Below, piece by piece: positions 23,156-32,531 of a DNA stretch of 64,000 bases. A model generated the notes under the pieces. It was not told the origin of the DNA, searched no databases, and saw only the letters and a list, made by a program, of their open reading frames with translations. How positions within the stretch are numbered: position 1 is the stretch's first letter; each line of letters opens with the position of its first letter. The DNA is taken from assembly GCF_004379255.2 (NCBI RefSeq), contig NC_056048.1, forward strand, positions 15,461,197 to 15,525,196, written 5' to 3'. The translations under genes and the position numbers were made by a program. Source of the stretch: Salvia splendens. Lineage: Eukaryota; Streptophyta; Magnoliopsida; Lamiales; Lamiaceae.

Positions 23156-23882
23156 TTTTTTTTTTGTTGTTTCACAACATCATCACCCTCAACCACAAAT
23201 CTGCAACATCCAATTACATGCAAACAAAGCTACACCCTACAGCTAATAACAATTAACAACTGTTTATCCACTAATCACAGCTTTACTCACAAAAATTAAC
23301 AATATAAGCTTTATCGATCATCAACAAGCCAATAACAATTTAGATGTACCGTTGGTGATCACGACATTATATTGGAGAATGTCAACTTCTTGCCAACGAT
23401 TAATAAGAGCCATTTATCCTCCATGGTATTTCTATTGGCTGCTCATCCCAACGTGCTCCTCCAACTCCAGAGGACATAATTGTGTGTGTTTTTTTCCCTC
23501 CGAGCGCACAACTCTTGCTTGTACAAGTTTCTTCCACATCAAGTAGCTGTTGATGCCAGAAATGAGCGAATTCGCTGCAGCATTTCTGCTTTCACTGAAT
23601 CAGGTACAGAAGCTCTTCCTTTTGGAGTTATGACTTTGACAAGTTCATGGACTGTTACAGTATCCCTTCCCTTCTTCCTTGCAAACTCCCTGCAGAGGGC
23701 TTTCATCTCATCTTTCCAGCCACATTCCACAAGCCTCTCCACTAATAATTCCTTCAGACGCTCTTTTTCTCCGCTCTGCACTAACTTCAAATCGACTATT
23801 TCTTGAAGACTCGGGGTGGATTGCCCGCTCCATTTCTGCATCTGGAGTCGGGTGGGGTTGAATTGACGCGTTCCGTCTTCCC
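23156..23882 (-). pseudogene. ENY2: Processed retrocopy of an ENY2/SUS1 (mRNA export and SAGA DUB module) mRNA, copy 1
   Basis: On the minus strand it encodes [34 protein letters not shown] and [17 protein letters not shown] in one uninterrupted run, ending at the stop 23539-23541. These are the conserved blocks of plant ENY2, a small helical protein of the TREX-2 export complex and the SAGA deubiquitinase module. A one-base frameshift near 23820 separates this from the N-terminal part ([17 protein letters not shown]), and no ATG remains in place. About 370 bp of 3' UTR follows and ends in ten A (T-run 23156-23165 on plus). The flanks share an AT-rich duplication (aaataaaataaataatat, 23137-23154 and 23893-23910). 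Lack of introns, A-tail and target duplication mark a LINE-type processed pseudogene. Confidence 0.88.
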
Positions 23883-24139
23883 AAATAAAATAAAATAAAA
23901 TAAATAATATGAGAAACATAAATGAGGGAATACATAGTTGCGTGAGAGATGCATGTATATACTAGTATTTAAATCAGAAAGGGAAGATATGTTGCATTTC
24001 GGATTCTCTATGATTATAATTTTTGTACTTTTGACGTAATAAGAATAATACATAAACAAGAGAAATCATTATTGGAAAACCTATGTATACCTTTTTATAA
24101 TTATACTTTAAAATTGCTTTTGGTTTTTATGTCAACCAA

Positions 24140-24545
24140 CTGACCCAGGAGACATGCAAAGACTCGCAGATTGATCAAGCGGCAGAAGTCTAACTGGTCA
24201 AGGAGACACCTAAAAATCTATCCAAGTGCCGTCGAGTGAGCGAACCTAAGAGGATTTCAAAGCCTTAACCCACAGTACTATTAACTAGTAAAGGGAAGTA
24301 AGGGTCGAATCCCACATGAATGAAGGTGTTACAACATGTGTTGTGGACATTTGCTGCTGCCACGCAAACTGAGTGGGTTAAGTTTTTAGCTACTTGACTA
24401 AGCGGGCTAAAGGAAATGTATCTAACTAACCAACTGGATTAAACTATGCGAAAAGGCGACTAAACTGCTACTACTCCTAACTGATCAATCGGACTTGACA
24501 AAAATGGAATTACGCTACAAAATAGAAAAGTAATGGGGACCACTT
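24140..24545 (+). repeat. Non-coding dispersed repeat, homologous to 3790-4245
   Basis: It shares ordered landmarks with 3790-4245: 'gccttaaccca', 'agtaagggtcgaat', 'gctgccacgcaa', 'gtgggttaag', 'tggggaccact'. It also recurs in duplicated copy 2 at 54618-55023. It lies directly upstream of the gypsy LTR region; class unknown. Confidence 0.55.
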
Positions 24546-25011
24546 TCCTAATTGACGTACTGATGGAGACACACCCAAACTGATCTACAAGGACAAGAAG
24601 ATGGATCCATTGATCATTCAAAGTGGGCCAATTACAAGAGCTAGAGCTAAGAAGATAAAAAAGTCCATGTTGCTTTTAGTTGCTGAAATAAAAGCCCAAT
24701 TCCAAGACCATTCTACATTGGGCCAAGTGGTGAATATTATTCAAGTTAGTGGGCAGCCCAAGGCATGAAGTTTGGAGTCACTACATATCACATTTTGGAG
24801 GCCCAAATTGATGATACATGATGCATTTTTGTCCAAGTTGGAGTAGTCAAAATGAAGGGTCTTTTTTAGTTACATTTTATGTTAAATAAGTGACTTTAGA
24901 TGTAATAGAGTTACACCAAAGGTTTAGGAGTTACTTTTCTTTTATTATGAGTCATTTTAAGTGTCTTAAGTTGTACTAATGATGTGAGACTTTCAAGAGT
25001 CCATTGTAGCC

Positions 25012-25018
25012 TATAAAT
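25012..25018 (+). promoter_or_regulatory. Probable TATA box of the gypsy LTR
   Basis: TATAAAT in ctataaataggcttg lies about 310 bp before the LTR end, which fits an LTR U3/R promoter. The same motif is in copy 2 at 55490-55496. Confidence 0.5.
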
Positions 25019-25332
25019 AGGCTTGTAAGCATGTCATTTGAGGACACCATTGATCAAATACGAAAATAGACTTTGTCTTGTGAGTTGAATTCTCTTTATA
25101 GAGTTTTTCACTTGTTTGGAACTTATCAAGATACTTTGAGCAAGTTCTTGTGGCATTCAATCATACCAAGGTTCTTGGCTGATCATATAGCCAACGGGTC
25201 GAGGTTTTCCAAGCCCTGGAAGTGGATCAAACCAGATTATCAATCAAGGGAGTCCGCTGCCAACCCTTATACGTGGAGTTCTTGGATCAATATATCCAAC
25301 GGGTCCTTGGTCGTGTCCCAATATATATCATT

Positions 25333-25346
25333 TGGTATCACGAGCC
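25333..25346 (+). other. Primer-binding site of the gypsy element (initiator tRNA-Met type)
   Basis: TGGTATCACGAGCC follows the LTR end (CA at 25329-25330) by two bases. The usual plant initiator-tRNA complement is TGGTATCAGAGCC, so this copy has one extra C. Repeated in copy 2 at 55811-55824. Confidence 0.75.
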
Positions 25347-25677
25347 AACTGGTATTGATCTATCCTTAGTTTTATCTTACATTGTTTATCTTTCATATCC
25401 TTGAAAAAAAAATGAAAAAAAACCCCAAATACATATTTCACCTCATAATTTTCTTGACCATTTCCTTTCATCCTTCATTCAAGGGCTGAAGTTTGGTTGG
25501 TCGTTATTAGTTCTTGTTTGTTCTTGATTTGTTTTTACTTTTGTTATCTTTGCAAAAGAGAGAGTGGTAAAAGGCATGAGTGGTGAGATTATTTGAGGGG
25601 AGGTAAACGCCGACGAGTGATATACACGAGTGTTTTGTGAGGTTTATTTTTGTGTGATACACGAGTGAACTGTGAGG

Positions 25678-26880
25678 ATGGATTCTACTGATGACAATCA
25701 AATTGATCCTACGTTTAAAGCCATGCAACAACATTTTAGAAGGCTTGGACGTATTCTGGAAAGTGTTTCAGAGCGCTTTGAGAGGCTGGAATTTCAAGCA
25801 AATGCAAATAATAACGAGGAAGAAGATAGTGGAGGAGAGGATAATGCTTCATATAGGCACTCTTTGAAATATAGGGATGAGGGACCCACGAACCCTCCAC
25901 CATGAGGGTGTTTGATAAAAAAAAAAGGATAATGCTTCATATAGGCATCGAAATGAGAGACATGGAAACGGTAGAAGATGGCGTACAAATTAAGTTGATG
26001 GTGATTTGAGAAGCATCAAACTGAAGATCCCAACATTCCAAGGAAGGAGTGACCCCAAAGCTTATTTGGAGTGGGAGAGAAAGGTGGATCTCATCTTTGA
26101 ATGTCACAACTATTCCGAGGAGAAAAGGTTAGACTTGCTGCTATTGAATTCACTGACTATGCTACAGTTTGGTGGGATCAATTGACAACCAGTACAAGGC
26201 GATATGGAGGAAGACCAGTTTCGACTTGGGAAAAAATGAAAGGCATAATGCGTAAGAGATTTGTACCTTCTCATTATTTTCGTGAATTGTATCAAAAATT
26301 ACAATCTATGAAACAAGGTACTAAATCTGTTGATGAGTACTACAAAGAGATGGAGATTGCTATGATTAGGGCAAATGTTGAAGAAGATAGAGAAGCAACC
26401 ATGGCTCGATTCTTATGTGGGCTGAATAGAGAGATTGCAAAATATTGTGGAGCTTCAACACTATGTGGAGTTGGAGGACATGGTTCATATGGCCATGAAG
26501 GTGGATGGATAACAATCCAAAAGAATTTTTCAACAAGTTCTAATTCTTCAAGGACAAAAGAGTGGACTTCATCCAAATCCAATTTTGCGGTAGCTTCTAA
26601 ACCTCAAAATGAAGAGTCGACATCCAAGTCCAAAGAATTTGAGAAGGGTAAAGGTATTTCTGCTTCTACTGCTACTCGAAATAGAGATATCAAATGTTTT
26701 CGTTGTCAAGGTGTTGGACACATTGCATCTCAATGTCCAAACAAAAGGGTGATGATTTTGAAGCCAAATGGAGAGATAGAATCTGAAAGTGAACGTGAAG
26801 ATGATGATGAGGAGGAGGATAAACAATTGGAGGAGATTGGACCAGAACGTGGAGAACTTTTGGTGGTTCGAGGGCTCTAA
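25678..26880 (+). pseudogene. Ty3/gypsy gag remnant
   Basis: The ATG at 25678 (MDSTDDNQIDPTFKAM) opens a coiled-coil-like N-terminus rich in Leu/Glu. The gag core follows (LKIPTFQGRSDPKAYLEWE near 26020; LAAIEFTDYATVWWDQL near 26132; MRKRFVPSHYFRELYQ near 26250). A Ser-rich linker leads to the zinc knuckle CFRCQGVGHIASQC (about 26695-26736, CX2CX4HX4C) and an acidic tail. The 66-bp LINE tail plus its 22-bp duplication shifts the frame at 25860, there is a stop near 25992, and a further one-base shift near 26125. The knuckle is intact, so the damage is mostly N-terminal. Confidence 0.85.
25860..25925 (+). mobile_element. 66-bp severely truncated LINE tail
   Basis: The insert consists of only the last ~57 bp of a LINE-1/LINE-4-type 3' end (gaaatatagggatgaggg ... 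CACC-atgag-GGTGTTTGAT) plus an A-tail. The 22-bp target duplication aggataatgcttcatataggca is perfect (25838-25859 and 25926-25947). It is about as short as a LINE insertion can be and still be recognised. Confidence 0.93.
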
Positions 26881-26899
26881 ACATGCAAAACAAAACGAT

Positions 26900-28083
26900 T
26901 ATCAACAAAGGGAGAACATCTTCCACACAAGGTGTTTGGTCCAAGGTAAACTTTGCATAATGATTATTGATGGTGGTAGTTGTGCAAATGTTGCAAGTTC
27001 TGAAATGGTGGACTGCCATCGCCGCCGAAAATGACAATTAGATTCAAGAAGAAGCGCGGCCACGTCAGTGCCGGGCACGGTCGTATCGGCAAGCACCGCA
27101 AGCATCCTGGAGGTCGGGGTAACGCTGGAGGAATGCACCACCACCGCATCCTCTTTGACAAGTACCATCCCGGACACTTCGGCAAGGTCGGTATGAGGTA
27201 CTTCCACCGCCTCCGCAACAAGTTCCACTGCCCGACCATCAACATCGATCGCCTCTGGTCGCTGGTGCCGCAGGAGGTGAAGGACAAGGCATCCAAGGAC
27301 AACGCTCCGCTCATCGACGTCACTTAATTCGGCTACTTCAAGGTGCTGGGGAAGGGACTGCTGCCGGAGGGGAAGCCGGTCGTGTTGAAGGCCAAGCTCG
27401 TGTCGAAGAATGCGGAGAAGAAGATCAAGGAAGCTGGTGGCGCCGTTGTGCTCACCGCTTAATTAGGGTTTTTCCCCCAATTTAATTTTGCCTCTTTTTA
27501 TTTATGTTTTATGCAATCGGTAATACTTATGATATTGCTAGTCGATGCACTGGTAAATTGCCTACATTGAAAACTATGGATTTGTGTTACGTTTTATGTG
27601 ATTTTGGGATATTTCAGAGTAATGCGTTTTTATATTTGATAGCGTGTGTTAATTAGAATTAAAAAAAGTTCTGAAATGGTGGAAAAGTTGAGCTTAACAA
27701 CGGAAAAACATCCTAATTCGTACAAGCTACAATGGCTTAATGAATGTGGAGAAATTTGAGTGACTAAGCGAGTTCTAATTTCGTTTTCAATTGGTAATTA
27801 TAAAGATGATGTTCTTTGTGATGTTGTGCCAATGCAAGCAAGTCACATTCTTTTGGGGAGGCCATGGCAGTTTGATCATAGGGTGACTTATGATGGATTT
27901 CACAACCACTACACCTTCAAGCACAACAACAAGTCTATTATGCTTGTTTCATTGACACCTCAACAAGTTCAAGAGGACCAACAGAAATTGTCACAAGCAA
28001 GGAGAGCTCGTGAGGTTGTGAGAAAAAAAAGTGAAGGCATTGAAAAAGAGTCGAGTGAAAAAAAAGAGTCGAGAGAAAAGTAA
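26900..28083 (+). pseudogene. Gypsy aspartic protease region, split by an RPL27a retrocopy
   Basis: The first half (26900-27011) reads TRCLVQGKLCIMIIDGGSC, the DGGSC form of the retropepsin active site used by a large group of plant gypsy elements, then ANVASSEMV. After the retrocopy it resumes at 27683 with EKLSLTTEKHPNSYKLQWL and continues with DVVPMQASHILLGRPWQFD and FHNHYTFKHNN. A TGA at 27758-27760 interrupts it. The end (28000-28083) is a Lys/Glu-rich linker with an unstable 'gagtcgagagaaaag' repeat. The protease matures Gag-Pol in autonomous elements; this one is dead. Confidence 0.85.
27012..27666 (+). pseudogene. RPL27A: Processed retrocopy of 60S ribosomal protein L27a (uL15) mRNA
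   Basis: The CDS 27031-27462 encodes [40 protein letters not shown] and [15 protein letters not shown], diagnostic of plant uL15/L27a. It is intronless and has 19 bp of 5' UTR, about 190 bp of 3' UTR and a short A-tail (27661-27666). A perfect 16-bp target duplication agttctgaaatggtgg is at 26996-27011 and 27667-27682. Damage: a stop TAA at 27325-27327 where Gln is expected (DVTQ), and an in-frame loss of about three residues near the N-terminus ([10 protein letters not shown] instead of the longer family start). It is inserted in the gypsy protease, so its presence there also dates it as younger than that element. Confidence 0.95.
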
Positions 28084-28199
28084 GAATGAGAGAAAAAAAG
28101 GTGAGGGCATTAAAAAAGAGTCAAGTGAAAAGAGTCCGAATGAAAAAAAGAATTTTCATTTGAGAGCAAAAGAAATAAAGAGTGCAATAGTTGAAAGAG

Positions 28200-28650
28200 A
28201 GAGTGTTTTCATCTTAGTGTACAAACACTCTTTGTTTACCACTAACGAATTGAACACTTCTTTGCCAAGTACTTTTGTGTCTCTTTTACAAGAATTCGAA
28301 GATATTTTTCCTGTGGAAGAATCAAGTGGATTACCTCCATGAAGAGGTATTGAACACCAAATTGACCTTGTTCTCGGGGCAGTTCTACCAAACCGACTAG
28401 TGCCTATAGAGCCAATCCCGAAGAGACCAAGGAAATTCAAAGGCAAGTGCAAGAGTTGTTGGACAAAGGAAAAATCCGTGAGAGCATGAGTCCATGTGCT
28501 GTACCGGTAATTGTTGTTTCTAAGAAAGATGGATCATAGAGGATGTGCATCGACTGCCTAGCAATCAACAAAATCACGGTAAAGTATCGTTATCCTATTC
28601 CTAGGCTAGATGACATGCTTGATGAATTGGTCTATGTGGGCAGCATTGGC
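28200..28650 (+). pseudogene. Gypsy reverse transcriptase N-terminal fragment
   Basis: Readable blocks are LLQEFEDIFPVEESSGLPP (about 28285), the RGIEHQIDL block (28344) and, after frame changes, ESMSPCAVPV near 28480 and [20 protein letters not shown] at 28540-28595, ending RLDDMLDEL at 28630. This is the fingers and early palm of a Ty3/gypsy RT. A TAG at 28537-28539 stands where Trp is expected. The catalytic YxDD block and everything after are missing, because the sequence jumps to LINE-2 at about 28650. Confidence 0.85.
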
Positions 28651-30259
28651 ATTTGGACGCCAATTCCATTCGTCTCCATTGTAGCTTTGTATCCACCGGA
28701 ATGCGGTTGGAGAGTAGTCGCCATATAAAGATGGCAATAGATGATGTGAGACCCGCTCTCCAAATGTCATTCAGGCCCTAAACAATCGGCCTTTGGCTTC
28801 TCAAGGTCTCCCATGTAGTAGCTAGCGAGAACTCTCCATTAGGTGATAACTTCCATCTTGGCACATCCGGCCCGTCCGAGATGATTGGTGTATCGAGAAT
28901 CCTCTGGACGATATGTTGTGCTAGGCCGGCTTGTGCTTGAAGGATCCGTAACTTAGTCTCATCCCATGCACCATCAGTAATATAATCCGCCACGCGCTCA
29001 AGAGGACCTCCTCTATCGGCAAGGCTAAGTTCTCTTAGGGGAAGCTCTCCGAGCCATAAGTCGTCCTAGAATAGCATCTTTCCTTCTCCCACAACCCATC
29101 GAATGTGCGGTTGAGCCTGGGCCCGGGCCTTCAAAATCCTCTTCCAAGTAGGGCTGCCCCTCCCCATGGTTTTAGCTGTGAGTGGAGAATCCTTATGGCA
29201 ATATTTGGCCATCATGTACGTAGCCCAAAAGGGAGTTTTGTTCCCTAAACCGCCACCACAACTTGATATTAAAAGCTCGTAAGACTTCCTTGATCTTCCG
29301 AATGCCCAAGCCTCCTTCGGCTGTGGGTAGGCAAACCTGGTCCCAACTAATCCAGTGTGTCCTTTTCTTCTCATTAGTTGACCCCCAAAAGAACCGAGCG
29401 ATCTGCTGATCCAATTGCTTGAGGGCACCACCCGTAGGCTCAATAGCTTGAAAAATGTGTAGGGGGATCGCTTCTAGTGTGCTTTTAATCAAAGTGAGTC
29501 TCCCCCCAAAGGAGAGGTGACGATGGGCCCACCCAGAGATCCTAGCTGAGATTTTCTCCCGGACGAACAAGAACATACTCGTGCGCTTCATCCCCCGGTA
29601 AATAGGGACTTCAAGGTAAAGGAAGGGAAACGTACCTCGTGAGAAACCTCCTTCGCTTTGTATTGTGTTTGTCCAGCCTTCATGAGCCTCGGCAATATAG
29701 AAATTACTCTTGTCGAGGTTGATTTGCTGACCAGACACCTCGGCATAGTGATCCAGACAGCCACGAAGCCTCCGAAGGGGGTTCACGGCCGCTTGCGTGA
29801 AGATAATGATGTCATCCGCATAGGCGAGGTGGCTGATCTCAATACTTCCCCGGATTGCTTTGAATGTCATCTCTTTGTTGCCAAGGATGAGTTTATCAAG
29901 TAGTCTCGAGAGATAGTCCGCCACTAGAACGAAGAGGGCGGGGGAGATAGGATCCCCTTGCCTTAGTCCACAGGTGGATTTGAAGAAGCCTGCCGGCGCC
30001 CCATTAATAAGAATCGAAAACCAACAAGATCCAATGCACCTTTCAATGAGCGTCACCCATTGTTCGGGGAAGCCCATGTGCTTAAGGACTTTTAGGAGGA
30101 ACGGCCATTGGACTCGATCATAGGCCTTAGCCATATCAATCTTAATTGCAACATTAGGGACCGGGGTTTTTTAATAAAAACACCCCAAGGGGTGGAGGGT
30201 TAAGGCAGACCCACACCTGTGCATTACCAAAAGCCATTTGCAACAACCATACAAACACC

Positions 30260-30282
30260 GAGTCGCCCAAAAGTGACGACTC
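30260..30282 (-). other. HL-1 3' UTR hairpin (covarying stem)
   Basis: Minus strand GAGTCG - loop - CGACTC. HL-2 and HL-3 have GAGCCG - loop - CGGCTC at the same place: a C-G pair replaces a U-A pair, a compensatory change. The loop sequence (tcacttttggg) is unchanged. Confidence 0.7.
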
Positions 30283-30405
30283 GCCATGATAATTAGAGTA
30301 CAACGAGGGCCTCCCTAACAACTAGAGTCGTCATCTATATACTCTCAAGAACCCTATTACACTTTTGATGCAACATGTGCATCACCAAAAACCTTAGTCC
30401 ATCTC

Positions 30406-32442
30406 CTAATTAAGGCCCGCGATAGGGATACCTCCGCAGCGGACGCACCCTCCTGGGTCAAGGTCCTCAATGAAGCCTTCCATCTCCCGGTTGGGGGGCC
30501 CACATGCTACACTCATTGAGCCAGTGCCCGACTCGTTCACACCTGATTTATCAATCCCAAATGTCACCGTAGCAACATTCTCCTTCAAATGCCATGAATC
30601 AATGTGTTGCGCTTTGATGTACACATCGCCCTCATGTACCTTGCCTTTCCTCTTTCTCGAAACCAATTGGAACCCATCATCATCCACACGTGGTTGACTC
30701 CTGCTAGCCTCTTTAATCTTTGACGGTTCTGCATCCGTTGATCCCTCCATGTTCTTCGTTTGGTCGGTACATTCTTTAGCCTTGTTCGGATGCCCACTAG
30801 TTGATGAGGTGCATGCCCAAGTATCCGCCTTTGGGCGCCACTCTTGGCGGGTGATCTTGGGGACGTTGCTCGAGTAAAATGCCTTGGTTGGTACTCGGCG
30901 ATCCCTACCTCCACCCCGATTCTTCCTTCCCGAAGCATGACAATCTTCTTTCACGTGCCCAACATGTTTACAATTTGCACAAAACAAAGGGATACGGTCC
31001 CATGCCACTTTGTACCTTGAATCTTTACCTCGGATATTGAGGATGATTTCTTCCGGCGGGGGGATCGAAATGTCAATCTCCACACAAATCCTAGCAAAGG
31101 AGAGCCGGCTTTGATGGATGGTGGCATGATCGGCTTGTAGTGGCTTTCCTAAGAGATTACCGATTGCCATGATGGCCGATTCCTCATAGAGATGCGCCGG
31201 GATGCCCATGATGTTGCACCAAACGGCAACAATCGGCGACTCGGAGAATGTATCAAAGTCCGGCGCCCATTGGAACACCCTCATCGGGTGAACATCAACA
31301 TACCAATTCGGGCTCCCATTAGGACCATTTAACACCTTAACATAGTCGGCAATCTCATGGAATTGGATTAAAATATGCTTGGCATTCAAGTATTTCCAAG
31401 TAAATGAACCAACTAACCCCAATCCTCCTAGACTTTTTTGTATTTGGTAAGTTGATGGGAGCGAATGGGAGAATTTTCCAACGACGGCTAGCCCTAGCTT
31501 CTCCGAGAGGTAATCCGTTTCTAAGTCGGAAAAGGAGAGGGATGGTGTACCTTCAAAATAGCCGGCTATCCCCAAGGCTTTGATCTTGGTGGCATCCAAC
31601 GAGATTGGCTCGGCTTTTTGGAATTTTTGCGTGGCTGGTGCTCCTTCCACGGACCCCATCCCCACGCGAGATAGGGATTCTTTCGCCTCCTTCCACGCTC
31701 CGGCCGGCGGCACCAGCTTTTCTGGGGAGAATTCCGGCTGTGGTGCATCGGGAGGCCGACCCCCTTTGCGTTCACCATTGACTAGAGGTGGGAGGGAGGG
31801 GTGTGTGTAACATGGGGTTGAATTTGAATTCAAATTGTCACTTACCAAAAAAGGGCCAACACTTACTTCCCCATGCAAAGTAGAATTCGGCCTTTCCTCC
31901 ATTTGTGGGTCACATGCATCCACTTCCTCACATGTCACCCCCACACCAAGACAAGGGTTCACATGACCTCTTGTACCATCCACATGAAGAACGTTGACCA
32001 GCACCTTCTCCTTGTGTGGAACATCACGATCCCCACTGGCCGGCGCCGGCCAAATTCCAGCGACCTCCTCGCAATCGGGTTCCTCCATTTCACACATTGG
32101 CGTGCTCCCTTCCTTAGACATTTGAGCTAGTGAGTTCAACATCTCCCGAACAAGGGCTTGCTCAGCCTCCGGCGACCTCCTCCCTTCACCATGGGGCTTG
32201 CCGACGAGTCCATCAACCATTTCAAACGCCATCTTCTTCTTAGCCCGACTAACCTCCGAACCAGATTCAAGACCGGCTCCTTTGAGGGCTTGTCGAGCTT
32301 TCTCCGGGTGGGGCGTGCCAACCCTTTTGGTCTTAGGCCGTGCAAGCGAACGAAACTTCCACTCCGGCGAGGAAAGGGGCTGCATCGTGTGTATCAAGGC
32401 CGCGGCCTCTTCCTCCGGCTGCTCACCACCGGACTTCACCAT
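30406..32442 (-). CDS. HL-1 ORF1 protein: DUF4283-like RNA-binding protein with CCHC knuckle, intact
   Basis: About 678 residues from ATG 32442 (MVKSGGEQPEEE); I chose this start because the same ATG context (acacATGGTGAAG) is conserved in HL-3 at 45587, whereas the frame upstream has no ATG. A basic N-terminal segment (RAKKKMAFEMVDG) precedes a long low-complexity linker. A DUF4283-like domain follows (EKLGLAVVGKFSHSLPS, FTWKYLNAKHILIQF, HPMRVFQWAPDFDTF, LSFARICVEIDI), then the knuckle CANCKHVGHVKEDC (CX2CX4HX4C) at about residues 500-513. The C-terminus is conserved in all HL copies (FIEDLDPGG...GGIPIAGLN). By analogy with LINE ORF1 proteins it should bind element RNA; the C-terminal block is absent from LINE-4/LINE-5 ORF1. 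No stop or frameshift is seen. Confidence 0.87.
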   Translation of the reverse strand: MVKSGGEQPEEEAAALIHTMQPLSSPEWKFRSLARPKTKRVGTPHPEKARQALKGAGLESGSEVSRAKKKMAFEMVDGLVGKPHGEGRRSPEAEQALVREMLNSLAQMSKEGSTPMCEMEEPDCEEVAGIWPAPASGDRDVPHKEKVLVNVLHVDGTRGHVNPCLGVGVTCEEVDACDPQMEERPNSTLHGEVSVGPFLVSDNLNSNSTPCYTHPSLPPLVNGERKGGRPPDAPQPEFSPEKLVPPAGAWKEAKESLSRVGMGSVEGAPATQKFQKAEPISLDATKIKALGIAGYFEGTPSLSFSDLETDYLSEKLGLAVVGKFSHSLPSTYQIQKSLGGLGLVGSFTWKYLNAKHILIQFHEIADYVKVLNGPNGSPNWYVDVHPMRVFQWAPDFDTFSESPIVAVWCNIMGIPAHLYEESAIMAIGNLLGKPLQADHATIHQSRLSFARICVEIDISIPPPEEIILNIRGKDSRYKVAWDRIPLFCANCKHVGHVKEDCHASGRKNRGGGRDRRVPTKAFYSSNVPKITRQEWRPKADTWACTSSTSGHPNKAKECTDQTKNMEGSTDAEPSKIKEASRSQPRVDDDGFQLVSRKRKGKVHEGDVYIKAQHIDSWHLKENVATVTFGIDKSGVNESGTGSMSVACGPPNREMEGFIEDLDPGGCVRCGGIPIAGLN

Positions 32443-32507
32443 GTGTCGGATGCAACAATCACGTTTCGCCTCCCTCAAAGGGGAAGAAGGGAGAGTGGAC
32501 AAATTCT

Positions 32508-32531
32508 AGAGAGAAGGGAGAGCTTCTCTCT
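32508..32531 (-). other. HL-1 5' leader hairpin
   Basis: A 9-bp perfect stem (AGAGAGAAG / CTTCTCTCT) with a 6-nt loop close to the 5' end of the element. A matching 8-bp stem is in HL-3 (45499-45520), and a related purine/pyrimidine motif starts LINE-4 (about 34731-34758). Confidence 0.6.

Larger units (their letters stand above)
22566..25872 (+). repeat. 3.3-kb duplicated block, copy 1
   Basis: This block and 53044-56350 match base for base at a constant offset of 30,478 with no indel that I can find. I noticed roughly two dozen substitutions (for example g/a at 23647 and ata/cta near 25321). It contains a MITE, the ENY2 retrocopy, the shared non-coding repeat, a gypsy LTR with primer site, and the first part of gag up to 12 bp into a LINE-tail insertion. 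Both ends of copy 1 continue into their natural context (solo-LTR target site on the left, gag on the right), so copy 1 looks ancestral. Confidence 0.93.
24590..28650 (+). mobile_element. 5' half of a decayed Ty3/gypsy retrotransposon
   Basis: In order: sequence encoding GPITRARAKKIKKSMLLL (about 24627), a segment found near the C-terminus of some gypsy polyproteins, so it may be LTR-encoded or a neighbouring element's end; an LTR part with a TATA box and an end near 25330 (CA); a primer-binding site; gag; protease; and the start of RT. The element is cut at 28650, inside RT, where LINE-2 sequence begins. Integrase, RNase H and the 3' LTR are missing. A 66-bp LINE tail (25860-25925) and an RPL27a retrocopy (27012-27666) interrupt it. 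The left LTR border is not resolved. Confidence 0.8.

Noticed and set aside
27031..27327. Functional ribosomal protein gene
   Set aside because: Stop at codon 99, lost residues near the N-terminus, A-tail and target duplication show a processed pseudogene.
30406..32502. HL elements as LINEs with ORF2 deleted after insertion
   Set aside because: HL-2 has a perfect target duplication right at both ends, and three copies at different loci share the same ORF1-to-tail structure.
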